DNA of 64,000 bases from Candidatus Thermoflexus japonica (GTDB lineage: Bacteria > Chloroflexota > Anaerolineae > Thermoflexales > Thermoflexaceae), in assembly GCA_002898735.1 (NCBI GenBank), contig BEHY01000003.1, positions 1-64,000 of the forward strand. Direction: 5' to 3'. A model generated the notes under the pieces. That model saw only the letters and a list, made by a program, of their open reading frames with translations. It ran no database searches and was not told where the DNA came from. Of this stretch, positions 16,852 to 24,644 are shown piece after piece (position 1 is the first letter of the stretch; every line of letters starts with the position of its first letter). Made by a program: the position numbers and the translations under genes.

Positions 16852-17310
16852 ATGCGCGTGAAGACGCTGTGGATCCGGGAGGAGCCCCTCCGATGGATTC
16901 TCGAGGGCCGTAAAACCATCGAGGTCCGGGTCGCTTATCCGAACCTCACACGCCTGAACCCGGGGGATCTTCTGCTGCTGAACGGGCAGCATCGATTCGT
17001 TATCCGCCGCATCGCGCGTTATCGGGATTTCAAGGAGCTGCTGGCCCACGAAGATCCGGCATCCATCGCGCCGGGCTGGACACCGGCGCAGTTGCTGGAA
17101 GCGCTGCGGGCGCTTTATCCTCCAGAGAAGGAAGCGCTCGGCGTGATCGCCATGGAGCTTGTGCCGGAGGAAGGAACCCGTGGCCATGCCGGGACATCCG
17201 GATTTCTGGGGGAAGCTCCGGAAGGCGCATCAGGAGCGTCGGACCCGTCTGGGATTGGCGCTGCCCATCCGCATGGATCACATGCCCGCCCCGATGCTTC
17301 CGGTGGATGA
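16852..17310 (+). CDS. ASCH-domain protein
   Basis: The N-terminal 100 residues form an ASCH domain (TLWIREEPLRWILEGRKTIEVRVAYPNLTRLNPGDLLLLNG), a PUA-like fold that binds RNA or modified nucleosides; some members are amidohydrolases for N4-acetylcytidine. The conserved ExR and GD(x)LL pieces are present. The frame then runs on 50 residues as low-complexity Gly/Ala/His sequence overlapping the next gene by 125 bp. The true end may therefore be affected by a frameshift near GVIAMELVPEEG (about 17165), where the domain naturally finishes. The start at 16852 is preceded by a weak gcgattcc region. Confidence 0.72.
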   Translation: MRVKTLWIREEPLRWILEGRKTIEVRVAYPNLTRLNPGDLLLLNGQHRFVIRRIARYRDFKELLAHEDPASIAPGWTPAQLLEALRALYPPEKEALGVIAMELVPEEGTRGHAGTSGFLGEAPEGASGASDPSGIGAAHPHGSHARPDASGG

Positions 17311-17968
17311 TCCCATCTTCCCTTTCGGCCGGGCCATTGTGGATGGGGTGGGCGATCAGGTTTGCGCCTGGGCGATCCCGGTGATGTCGTTCCTGGCCGA
17401 GGGGGCCGCCGGCATGGTGGCCATGGAGCGCCTGATCCGCTATCTGCCCAACGACCTCCCGATCCTGCTGGATCTGCGATGGCGGGATCCAGGGTCCGCA
17501 GAACGCTGCGCCCGGGCCGCTTTCGAGGCGTGGGGCGTGGACGGGGTGACCGTGGCGCCGGAGTTCCCCGCCGAGGCCGCGCATGCCTTCGCCGCTTATC
17601 GAGGCGGGGCCGTCTTCTGGTGGATCGGTGAAGCGGAAGAGCTCCCGCAAGCCCGGCGCCACGCCCGGGACGCCCACGCGCGGGGGATCCCGGCCGGCCT
17701 GGCCTTCAGCGCCCTCGCGGAGATCCCGGCTCGAGATCTGGAAGGTCTCCCGTGGATCGCGCTGGATGTGAGGAGCCCATCCATGCTCTCCCGGGCGGCC
17801 TCCGGGCCGCCCCCGGCGGTGGTTTTCGTGGGGGAACCCATCCTCTACGCCTCCCGGCGGATGGATTTCCAGGAGGCAGCCCGGGAGGCTGCGAAGCGGT
17901 GGCGGCAGGAAGTCGCCGCGTATTTCCCGGCCGATGACCCCCTCCATCGCCCTTGCGATCCGACCTGA
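17186..17968 (+). CDS. Orotidine-5'-phosphate decarboxylase-like protein lacking catalytic lysines
   Basis: The 260-residue protein aligns by eye with type 2 PyrF: PFGRAIVDGVGDQVCAW (46-62), ERLIRYLPNDLPILLD (81-96), and CARAAFEAWGVDGVTVAPEF (108-127). PyrF converts OMP to UMP using a Lys-Asp-Lys-Asp set. The usual CAFKPQ is CAWAIP here (A63 replaces the first lysine), and DxKxxD is D96-L-R98-W-R-D101 (arginine for the second lysine); both aspartates remain. Decarboxylase activity is therefore unlikely and a pseudoenzyme or new function is inferred. It overlaps the ASCH gene by 125 bp. ATG 17186 or GTG 17180 could start it (GGAGG at 17166). Confidence 0.72.
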   Translation: MPGHPDFWGKLRKAHQERRTRLGLALPIRMDHMPAPMLPVDDPIFPFGRAIVDGVGDQVCAWAIPVMSFLAEGAAGMVAMERLIRYLPNDLPILLDLRWRDPGSAERCARAAFEAWGVDGVTVAPEFPAEAAHAFAAYRGGAVFWWIGEAEELPQARRHARDAHARGIPAGLAFSALAEIPARDLEGLPWIALDVRSPSMLSRAASGPPPAVVFVGEPILYASRRMDFQEAAREAAKRWRQEVAAYFPADDPLHRPCDPT

Positions 17969-18059
17969 ACCCCGCCCGGGGCTTTAAATCGTCGGCGAGC
18001 GCGCTTTCGACGCGCCCGCCCGCATACCCGAGAAGCGCCGCGAAGGAGCCCAGGCCCGA

Positions 18060-18650
18060 ATGCATCCGTCTCCTTCCTCAGAATCCATCTCCGCGATCAA
18101 GCGGGCATTGCGGACCCGGTGGCTGGCGGAGCGGATGGCCCTCCCTCCAGAGGTGGTCGCCGCTGCCAGCGAGGCGATCCGACGTCACGTGGAAGCATGG
18201 CCGCCCTTTCACACGGCCCGCACCGTGCTCGCCTACATGGCGTTCCGGAACGAGATCGATCTGACGCCTCTCCTGGAGTCCCATCCGGAGAAGCGCTGGG
18301 TGCTGCCCCGCATCGTCGCCCCCGGAGAGCTGGCCCTTCACCTTTACCATCCCGGCGCGTTACAACGGCACCCCTACGGCATGCTGGAGCCTGCGCCGGA
18401 GTGCCCGATGGCGGATCCGGAGGAGATCGAGCTGGCGTTCATCCCCGGCGTGGCTTTCGATCTCCACGGGTTCCGGCTGGGCTACGGTGGAGGGTATTTC
18501 GATCGCCTGCTGCCCCGCCTGAAAGGGCTGACGGTGGGAGTGACCTACGCCCGCTTCCTGGTCGAGGCCCTCCCTCACACCCCCACCGACGGGCGGGTCC
18601 AGTGGATCCTCACCGAGGCCGGCTGGCTCCAGGCTCGACCCCCGGAGTGA
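18060..18650 (+). CDS. 5-formyltetrahydrofolate cyclo-ligase
   Basis: This 196-residue enzyme would convert 5-formyl-THF to 5,10-methenyl-THF with ATP, returning stored folate to one-carbon metabolism. The family pieces are present in order: an N-terminal basic helix (IKRALRTRWLAERM), VLAYMAFRNEIDLTPLL, RWVLPRIV, and the signature FIPGVAFDLHGFRLGYGGGYFDRLL. AAGGAG lies 11 nt before ATG 18060. A membrane protein gene follows 16 bp downstream. Folate-dependent SHMT-GcvT in the same window uses the related pool. Confidence 0.9.
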   Translation: MHPSPSSESISAIKRALRTRWLAERMALPPEVVAAASEAIRRHVEAWPPFHTARTVLAYMAFRNEIDLTPLLESHPEKRWVLPRIVAPGELALHLYHPGALQRHPYGMLEPAPECPMADPEEIELAFIPGVAFDLHGFRLGYGGGYFDRLLPRLKGLTVGVTYARFLVEALPHTPTDGRVQWILTEAGWLQARPPE

Positions 18651-18666
18651 ACCAGGAGCATCCCGC

Positions 18667-19980
18667 GTGTCGCTCCCTGAACTCCTCCTGGGCATCGGGA
18701 TCGGCATGGGGCTCAGCGGGCTGAGCGCCCTGATCCCCGGCCTCCACCCCTACAACCTGATCGCCGCGCTGATCCTCGGCCTCCGAGGGAATGGATGGTC
18801 GTTCCCCCAGGACCTCGGATCGGGTCTGGGGATCGGCGTCGCGGTGGGATACGCGTTCTTCCACCTGGCCCCGGCCGTGTTCTACCAGACCCCGGACGAA
18901 GGGGCGGCCGGATTGCTCCTGCCCGCCCAGAAAGCCCTCCGGGAAGGATGGGGGTTCGAGGCGGTCCGGTGGTCCGGTTGGGGGGCGTGGGGCGCGCTGC
19001 TCCTGATGTTGCTTTCCGCCCCCCTCTGGCCTCGCGGATGGGCCGTGTTGCGGGCCGTGCTGATGCCCCATATGGGCTGGCTCCTGCTTTCCATCGTCGC
19101 CTTTATGCTGCTCTCCGAATGGCCCTGGGGCGCGGAGCGCCTGCCCACGCCAGGCCAGCGCTTGCGGGCCGTCTGGCTGCGTCTGGGAGCCGGCCTGCTC
19201 ACCTTCGCCCTCTCGGGGTTGCTGGGCGTTCTGCTCCTCTCCCGGAATCCCCTCGCCGGCCCCCTGGCCCACCAGCCCCTGGTCCCCGCCTTCCTGGGCC
19301 TGTTCGCCATCCCCGGGCTCATCCAGGGGCTAACCGGCTCCCGGCCCCCTCCACCCGCGGCTTCAGGGAGATCCCTGAGTCTGGGGGCCTGGATGCGCGG
19401 GCTGGGCGCCGGGGTGCTGGGCGGGGCGTTTGCCGTCCTCTTCCCGGGCGTGACTGCGGGGATCGGAGGGCTGCTGGCAGGCCACGCCACCGCCCAGCGG
19501 GACGAGCGGGCCTTCCTGGTCTCTCAGGGCGCCGCCCGCGCCTTCTACATCATCGGAAGCTTCTGGCTGCTCCTCCTGCCGGAGGCCCCTACCGCGCGGG
19601 GAGGGTTAAGCGCGATGCTGGCGCCATGGATCGGGCCCGCGACCCCTGCACGGTATCAGGCAGCGGTGTGGGCCACGGGGCTGGCCGGGGCGCTCGCTTT
19701 CGGGCTTCTGGGACCTCTGGCCCAGGGGATGCAGAAGTGGTCAGCGCATCCGGCCTGGCGGTGGGCTTACGGAGGGGCGCTGGGGCTGATCCTCCTGAGC
19801 ACAGCCGCCCTGGGCGGATTCCCGGGGATCTGCGCCCTCGCGGCCGCGACGGGCATCGGATGGCTGCCGGTGCTCACCGGGAGCCGTCGCCTGAACACCC
19901 TCGGGGTGATCCTCATTCCCCTGTTGCTTCGAAGGTTCGGGCTGGAGGGAGGGATCAGACAGGCGCTGGGCCTCTATTAA
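18667..19980 (+). CDS. DUF112/TctA-like multi-spanning membrane protein
   Basis: The 437-residue protein has about ten hydrophobic segments in two similar halves. Each half opens with a glycine/proline loop (SALIPGLHPYNLIAALIL near 19, and AVLFPGVTAGIGGLLAGHAT near 258), matching the TctA permease repeat with its PG(x)T/HP motif. Archaeal and thermophile members (DUF112) occur without the usual TctB/TctC partners, as here. Transport of a carboxylate is plausible but unproven. GTG 18667 is chosen because AGGAG lies 9 nt upstream, just behind the cyclo-ligase stop. Confidence 0.75.
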   Translation: MSLPELLLGIGIGMGLSGLSALIPGLHPYNLIAALILGLRGNGWSFPQDLGSGLGIGVAVGYAFFHLAPAVFYQTPDEGAAGLLLPAQKALREGWGFEAVRWSGWGAWGALLLMLLSAPLWPRGWAVLRAVLMPHMGWLLLSIVAFMLLSEWPWGAERLPTPGQRLRAVWLRLGAGLLTFALSGLLGVLLLSRNPLAGPLAHQPLVPAFLGLFAIPGLIQGLTGSRPPPPAASGRSLSLGAWMRGLGAGVLGGAFAVLFPGVTAGIGGLLAGHATAQRDERAFLVSQGAARAFYIIGSFWLLLLPEAPTARGGLSAMLAPWIGPATPARYQAAVWATGLAGALAFGLLGPLAQGMQKWSAHPAWRWAYGGALGLILLSTAALGGFPGICALAAATGIGWLPVLTGSRRLNTLGVILIPLLLRRFGLEGGIRQALGLY

Positions 19981-20135
19981 CGGTTGTGCGGACGGTGCTC
20001 CGGAGGGGCGATCACCCGCACCGAACGGATGACCCGGGATGCGAGGGCCCTCTCTTCCTGGGCGGTTTTGGGGGGGTGGGGGCCGGACCGACCGCTGAAG
20101 CCCCCAGGGGAAACCAAACGCCCGATCCCCGCCAT

Positions 20136-20155
20136 GAAGAGGCGCCTGCCTCTTC
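20136..20155. terminator. Short hairpin between convergent genes
   Basis: GAAGAGGC (20136-20143) pairs with GCCTCTTC (20148-20155) across a 4-nt loop. No clear T tract follows on either strand, so terminator function is uncertain. The rest of 19981-20218 shows nothing I recognise. Confidence 0.35.
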
Positions 20156-20218
20156 ACAGGCTCAGAGGGCCCGCTCAGGCTGCTGCGATGGGAGCAGGAA
20201 GCTCGGCGCAGAACGGCT

Positions 20219-20815
20219 TCACACCGCTTCGGAGCGGATGCGATACCGGCAGGCCGGATCGCCGTGGACGATGCATGAGACCCGCTCGGCCGGCGCTCCG
20301 AACAGCTCCTCCATCAGCGCGGCGTCCAGCGCACAGAGTTCTCCCCGCTCCCGGGCGACCTCCAGATAGGGGCAATTCCGGATCTCCACCCAGGCCGGTC
20401 CGTTCCCCGAGGTCTCCAGCCGGGCCAGATAGCCCTTCTCGTTCAGGAAAGAGACGGCAGCGGACAGCCGGGCCCGGCCGGTCACGCCCTGGAGGTTGGC
20501 TTCCTGGCTCATGCTCCGGACAACCTGTCGGATTTCCTCAGGGGAAAGCGGGATGGAGAAAAGGTGGCGGACCAGCCCTTCATAGTTTCGGGGGAACAGG
20601 CGGTTTGCGGCCTCGGTAAGGGTGAAAACGATGCGGGGACGACCGCGCCCGTTACGGAGCGTGCGAACCTCGCGGATCAGGCCATCCTCTCGAAGCACCC
20701 GGAGGTGATGGCGGACAGTCACCGCCCGGAGGCCGAGTCGGGTGGCCAGTTCGATGGCGGTGGCTTCTCCTTTCTCACGCAAAATCTGCAGGATACGAGC
20801 TCGCGTGGCCTGCAT
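20219..20815 (-). CDS. SufR-like Fe-S-sensing HTH transcriptional regulator
   Basis: The 198-residue protein has an N-terminal winged helix (RARILQILREKGEATAIELATRLGLRAVTVRHHLRVLREDGLI, about 4-48) of the DeoR/ArsR type. Its C-terminal domain has cysteines in the pattern NCPY...ELCALD...SCIVHGDPACRYRI. That matches SufR-type regulators, which bind an Fe-S cluster through these cysteines and repress suf genes. No suf genes lie in the window, so its targets are elsewhere or different. It has its own good promoter 90 bp upstream. Confidence 0.78.
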   Translation of the reverse strand: MQATRARILQILREKGEATAIELATRLGLRAVTVRHHLRVLREDGLIREVRTLRNGRGRPRIVFTLTEAANRLFPRNYEGLVRHLFSIPLSPEEIRQVVRSMSQEANLQGVTGRARLSAAVSFLNEKGYLARLETSGNGPAWVEIRNCPYLEVARERGELCALDAALMEELFGAPAERVSCIVHGDPACRYRIRSEAV

Positions 20816-20907
20816 GGGCCACCTCCTGAGCGACAGGAAGGCCGACGCCTTCCCCGGATCCGCTCATCGCCGACCACTCCGACCCGCCCCTTTCCTCTCT
20901 ACAGAAC

Positions 20908-20936
20908 AGCATAACCGAAGCCCGGAAAAATGTCAA
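20908..20936 (-). promoter_or_regulatory. Sigma-70-type promoter of the SufR-like regulator
   Basis: On the minus strand TTGACA (20936-20931) and TATGCT (20913-20908) are separated by 17 bp. It lies about 95 bp upstream of the ATG, leaving a leader of roughly 85 nt. Confidence 0.75.
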
Positions 20937-21170
20937 TGGATCCCGTTTAAAAGCGAGGGGTCTTTCAAAAGCAGGACCACCGTGGACCTCGCATCTCTTT
21001 CCTCACATCACGGGGCGGCGCGGGGAGTGAAGAAAGAAAAGGAGGGGAAAGGGACAGGCGTCTCCATGCTTCGCCGCTTTCCCTTTTCAGGGGAAGAGAA
21101 TCCCGCAGCATGGGGCGGTCTTCGCCAGCCCTAAGGAACCTGGAGGAGGGAAAGGCCGTGCGCGCAATGG
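20937..21170. other. Intergenic stretch without recognised features
   Basis: This purine-rich sequence (gaagaaagaaaaggagggg near 21030) lies between the regulator promoter and the end of the methyltransferase gene. No hairpin with a T tract and no credible ORF are seen. Confidence 0.4.
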
Positions 21171-22346
21171 CTATCGAAGCCGGCGGGGCATGTGGATCGC
21201 CCGATAAACCCGATAATGGCGATCATCGAACAGGATCTCCACGTTCCCGAAGACCCGCTCGATGATCGTGCGATAAGGCAGCACCACGGCCCCGACCAGA
21301 TAGAGCCGCCCGCCCGGGCGCAACACCGACGGGGCGTCATAGACGAACTGCATGGCCACCTCCCGCTCGACCCCAAAGCCCTGGTGGATCGGCGGGTTGG
21401 TCACCACCACATCGAACCGCTCGCCGCGCACCCCATCGATGACATCGCTGAGCCGGACCTCCACATGAGGCAGGGAATAGAGCGCCAGGGTGCGGCGGCT
21501 CGCCTCCAGGGCCGCGGCGCTGATATCCACCATCACCACCCGACCCTCTCGCGCTTCGTGGCCGGCGATCACCCCTACGATCCCGTATCCACACCCCAGG
21601 TCCAGAACGTGATCCGCCGGGCGGATCTCCATCCATTCGATGAGATGTCGGGTGCCCTCATCCAGGGCGGACCACGAGAACAGGCCGGGGCGGGTGACGA
21701 AGCGCCAGGCGCGGCCCCGAACGACCGCCTCCCGTTCCACGAAATCGTCTCCGGGGGGCTCGAGCTCCAGGCGCACCGGGCGGGTGGCCACCGCCACCCG
21801 GTAACCGCTTCCATACGCCCATACCGGGGCCCGGCCGAAGAGATCCCGCGCATAGGCGATGATGCTGTCCACGCCGCCCCGCTTCGGCCCGGCCAGATAT
21901 AGCCGCCCTCCGGGTTTGAGCGCCCACGCCGCAAGGCGCACCAGGCGCTGAGCGACCTCCTTGCCCTTGGGGATGTTCAGAAAAACCACATCAAAAGCCC
22001 CGGGCTCAAGGAGGGGACCGCCATCGCCGTGAACGATGAGGGCGCGCCCCTCAAAGCCGTTCATCGCCATCGTGCGCCGGGTGGCCTCTACGGCCAGGCC
22101 GTGGTCGCTGGCCAGGACGATCCGACCGGAAGTGCGCCGGGCGGCCAGCACCCCCAGCCATCCCACCCCGCAGTTCAGATCGAGGACGTGATCCTCAGGG
22201 CCGATCTCCATGACCTGGGCGATGAGGGCGGCACCCGGATCGATATGGCTCCAGATCTCCAGGCCCGGCTTCCCCGCCCAGCGGATCCGCTCCCCGCCTA
22301 TGCGATCCTCAAATTCCCGCCAGACATAGTAATCCGTGACCCCCAT
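21171..22346 (-). CDS. RsmC/RlmG-like two-domain class I methyltransferase
   Basis: The 391-residue protein has two Rossmann methyltransferase modules. The first (VLDLNCGVGWLGVLAA, about 64-79) is followed by FLNIPKGKEVAQ, a degenerate catalytic motif. The second has VLDLGCGYGIVGVIAG and VVVTNPPIHQG, the intact N2-guanine motif (NPP). This layout is that of RsmC/RlmG, which methylate 16S G1207 or 23S G1835 and use an inactive N-terminal copy to bind RNA. ATG 22346 is preferred because AGGGAG is 4 nt upstream; the frame is open further. tmRNA lies upstream on the same strand, separated by a strong hairpin. Confidence 0.82.
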   Translation of the reverse strand: MGVTDYYVWREFEDRIGGERIRWAGKPGLEIWSHIDPGAALIAQVMEIGPEDHVLDLNCGVGWLGVLAARRTSGRIVLASDHGLAVEATRRTMAMNGFEGRALIVHGDGGPLLEPGAFDVVFLNIPKGKEVAQRLVRLAAWALKPGGRLYLAGPKRGGVDSIIAYARDLFGRAPVWAYGSGYRVAVATRPVRLELEPPGDDFVEREAVVRGRAWRFVTRPGLFSWSALDEGTRHLIEWMEIRPADHVLDLGCGYGIVGVIAGHEAREGRVVMVDISAAALEASRRTLALYSLPHVEVRLSDVIDGVRGERFDVVVTNPPIHQGFGVEREVAMQFVYDAPSVLRPGGRLYLVGAVVLPYRTIIERVFGNVEILFDDRHYRVYRAIHMPRRLR

Positions 22347-22422
22347 TGCGCTCCCTGCTCCGCCATAAAAATTTGGGGAGCCATCTCGCTCCCCCGGATA
22401 CGCAACCCACCGTATAAATGTG

Positions 22423-22458
22423 AAGTGGGCGGGGCCCATTCCAGGACCCCGCCCACTT
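22423..22458 (-). terminator. Hairpin after tmRNA
   Basis: A perfect 12-bp stem (22423-22434 with 22447-22458) lies 10 nt past the tmRNA 3' end, followed on the minus strand by cacattta. It probably ends the tmRNA transcript or supports its 3' processing. Confidence 0.65.
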
Positions 22459-22467
22459 CAGCGCAGG

Positions 22468-22850
22468 TGGAGGCGGCGGGAATCGAACCCGCGTCCGGAA
22501 GATTCGATCGCCGGTGCCTACAGGCTTATCCGGTTCTTCCCTCTCGCCGGCCGGTCCTCCAACCGGCAAGGTCTCCGGCCAGCCAGCCCCTGGGATCTTA
22601 GGCGGCCTTCCGGGGCGCCAGGCCGCCGCACGCCGACTTTGTCACACCCGATCCGGCCCCGTCGGCGATGGGTCCGGTCGAGCGGGTCCCCTCATCGGGG
22701 GACCGTCCCCTCACGCTGGCTTAGGCGGCCAGCGGGAGAGCCGCGTAATCGCGGTTGGCACCTGTTGTTTGCCCGGGTTGTTCACGGGGTCCGAGCGGCC
22801 CCGACCTGCCACCGACGATCTGCCTCCCCCGTCGAGCCCTCTTCGCCCCC
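22468..22850 (-). ncRNA. ssrA: Transfer-messenger RNA (tmRNA)
   Basis: tmRNA rescues stalled ribosomes and tags the peptide for proteolysis. On the minus strand the 5' end GGGGGCG (22850-22844) pairs with CGCCTCC next to discriminator A at 22468, and is followed by the conserved GCTCGACGGGG. The T-arm GGTTCGATTCC lies at the 3' end. The tag reading frame encodes ANRDYAALPLAA followed by TAA (about 22762-22724), ending in the LAA signal recognised by ClpXP. Length is 383 nt. No CCA is encoded, so it is added after processing. Confidence 0.93.
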
Positions 22851-22862
22851 TCGTGCACTTCC

Positions 22863-22891
22863 ATTATACCGCATATCCTGCTTCCTGAAAA
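22863..22891 (-). promoter_or_regulatory. tmRNA promoter
   Basis: On the minus strand a perfect TATAAT (22868-22863) lies 17 bp from a weak -35 TTTTCA (22891-22886). The distance to the tmRNA 5' end fits initiation close to the mature end. Confidence 0.7.
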
Positions 22892-23177
22892 CGATCGCTT
22901 CCCCCAGTGATGAATCCCGAGATACGGGCCGCCCGGATCAGGGAATGAACCCATCACGGCATCGCCCCTCCGCCACCCCCCTCCCTGGGGAGGGGGAGGA
23001 AAGGAACCGTGTCACCCCAACCAGTCCCCTGCATCTAAGAAAAGTGAAGGGCAACGGTCCGCGCCATCGGGCCCTCCGACTGGGGGAGGGGGTGGGTTTC
23101 CGCCCACCCCCTCCAGGCTCCCAGGGGGAGGCCGGCGGATCGAACCCGAAACCCTTTCGCCCCAGGAGGAGGTCCGT
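22892..23177. other. Intergenic region with a GC-rich hairpin before PDO
   Basis: This stretch holds no gene. A 12-bp perfect hairpin (23085-23096 with 23103-23114) lies 64 bp before the PDO start, without a T tract. It might be an mRNA stability element or attenuator. Tracts of g and c around 22976 repeat a cccctccctgggg motif. Confidence 0.5.
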
Positions 23178-23918
23178 ATGGCGTTGCTGGATGCGCATAC
23201 CCGTGAGGAAGTCCGACGTCTGCTGATGGATCTGAAGAACCCGGTCCGGCTTCTGGTTTTCATCCAGCACATCGACTGTGTGTATTGCCGCGAGACGCGG
23301 CAGCTGATCGAGGAGGTCGCCTCCCTGTCGGATCAGATCACCGTGGAGGTCTACAACCGGATCACCGATCGGGAGGTGGCCGAGCGCTATGGCATCGATA
23401 AGGCGCCCGCGGTGGTGATCGAGGGGGACCAGGACTACGGCATCCGCTACTTCGGGATCCCGTCTGGCTACGAGTTCGGCTCCCTGATCGAGGATATCCG
23501 GATGGTGGGGGCGCGGGATTCCGGTCTCTCGCCGTCCAGCCGCAAGCGCCTGGCTCAGATCCAGACGCCCGTTCACATCCAGGTCTTCGTCACGCCGACA
23601 TGCCCCTACTGCCCACGGATGGTGCGGCTGGCCCATCAGGCGGCCATGGAAAGCCCGTGGATCCGGGCGGATATGGTGGAGGCGATGGAGTTCCCGGAGC
23701 TGGCGGATTACTACGGCGTCTACGGCGTCCCCCGGACGGTGATCAACGAGGTCATCCACATCGAGGGGGCGGTGCCGGAGGGCTACTTCATCAATGAGCT
23801 GATGAAGGTTACGGATCCGGAGGCGATGGCCCGGGCTCGGGCGGCCTGGGAGCACACGCGCCATGCCCTCGCCGGAGCGCATGCGCATCATCACCATCAT
23901 GGCGATGAAGAAGAATGA
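23178..23918 (+). CDS. Protein disulfide oxidoreductase (two-thioredoxin-fold PDO)
   Basis: The 246-residue cytosolic protein contains two thioredoxin folds, each with a redox site: CVYC (residues 34-37) and CPYC (about 143-146). Proteins of this layout (glutaredoxin-like PDO) are typical of thermophilic archaea and bacteria and form or shuffle intracellular disulfides that stabilise proteins. cis-Pro motifs AVVI and VPRTV occur in both halves. The C-terminus is His-rich (HAHHHHHGDEEE), possibly metal binding. AGGAGG precedes ATG 23178. The DUF2892 gene follows on the same strand 54 bp on. Confidence 0.92.
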   Translation: MALLDAHTREEVRRLLMDLKNPVRLLVFIQHIDCVYCRETRQLIEEVASLSDQITVEVYNRITDREVAERYGIDKAPAVVIEGDQDYGIRYFGIPSGYEFGSLIEDIRMVGARDSGLSPSSRKRLAQIQTPVHIQVFVTPTCPYCPRMVRLAHQAAMESPWIRADMVEAMEFPELADYYGVYGVPRTVINEVIHIEGAVPEGYFINELMKVTDPEAMARARAAWEHTRHALAGAHAHHHHHGDEEE

Positions 23919-23972
23919 GCCGGTGAGGTTGGAGAGGACCCTGTCCGATCACGAACCAGAGGAGGTGGAACC

Positions 23973-24170
23973 ATGACGGTGAATATGGCCAGCTGGGATC
24001 GGATCGTGCGGCTCATCGTGGCCGTTGTTTTGATCCTGCTCTCCGCTTTCGTCCTCAGCTTCAACATCCTGGGCATCATCCTCACCGTCATCGGCGCGAT
24101 CTTCATCCTGACGTCCCTGGTCGGGTGGTGCCCGCTCTACACGCTTCTGGGTTTCCGGACGAAGCGCTGA
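23973..24170 (+). CDS. DUF2892 (YgaP-like membrane domain) protein
   Basis: The 65-residue protein has two membrane helices (LIVAVVLILLSAFVLSF and ILTVIGAIFILTSLVGW) and ends GWCPLYTLLGFRTKR, the signature of DUF2892 proteins; the C-terminal CPLY motif is diagnostic. In YgaP this module anchors a rhodanese. Here it stands alone beside a redox protein, suggesting a link to sulfur or redox handling. AGGAGG lies 6 nt before the ATG. Confidence 0.88.
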   Translation: MTVNMASWDRIVRLIVAVVLILLSAFVLSFNILGIILTVIGAIFILTSLVGWCPLYTLLGFRTKR

Positions 24171-24197
24171 GGGAGGGCCGCGGAGGATTTCCGGAGG

Positions 24198-24224
24198 CAG
24201 GGGGTGCCCGGGGGGCACCCCCTG
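24198..24224 (+). terminator. Hairpin after the PDO-DUF2892 pair
   Basis: CAGGGGGTGCC (24198-24208) pairs with GGCACCCCCTG (24214-24224) over a 5-nt loop. The tail (tgaatatccc) has no T run, so it is a probable rather than certain terminator. Confidence 0.55.
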
Positions 24225-24350
24225 TGAATATCCCGAACCCGCCGGGCCGGCGATCCCACGAAGGGGCCCTGCCGCAAACCGGGGGTCCGGGTGGGTGCCC
24301 CTCGCCCTTCACGGCACCCCAGCCCCCTCAGGAAAGGGAAGGGGCTGGAT

Positions 24351-24379
24351 TTGACAGGGACGCTCGGACCCGCTAAATT
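24351..24379 (+). promoter_or_regulatory. tRNA-Gly promoter
   Basis: A perfect -35 TTGACA (24351-24356) and -10 TAAATT (24374-24379) have 17-bp spacing. Initiation would fall about 8 nt before the mature tRNA. Confidence 0.8.
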
Positions 24380-24393
24380 GTTATATAGAGCGC

Positions 24394-24469
24394 GCGGGCG
24401 TAGCTCAGATGGTAGAGCGTTGGCTTCCCAAGCCAAAGGCCGCGGGTTCGAGTCCCGTCGCCCGCTCCA
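24394..24469 (+). tRNA. tRNA-Gly (anticodon CCC)
   Basis: Acceptor GCGGGCG pairs with CGCCCGC, the D arm is TAGCTCAGATGGTAGAGC, the anticodon loop cttcccaag gives CCC, and the T arm is GGTTCGAGTCC. CCA is encoded at 24467-24469. The length is 76 nt. Confidence 0.95.
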
Positions 24470-24471
24470 TC

Positions 24472-24505
24472 GGGGGGCAGATCGCTGATCTGCCCCCCTT
24501 GTTTT
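24472..24505 (+). terminator. Intrinsic terminator of tRNA-Gly
   Basis: A 12-bp perfect stem (24472-24483 with 24487-24498) is followed by ttgtttt. It makes the tRNA a single-gene transcription unit. Confidence 0.92.
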
Positions 24506-24644
24506 GTCACCCGGGGGTTTGGGGTGGGGCGGGCCGCCGCCGGTGACCCGTTCCACCTCAAACCCTCAGGGAAGGATCGACCCGTTGGGGGATCAGAGGG
24601 GAACAGCCTTCGAGCGTTTTATCCTTCCTTGAGGGGAATGTAGG

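Noticed and set aside
18795-20369. Rightward frame of 524 codons overlapping the TctA-like gene
   Set aside because: It is out of frame with a clear multi-spanning membrane protein and runs through the antisense of the SufR-like gene; composition is Arg/Gly/Pro-rich.
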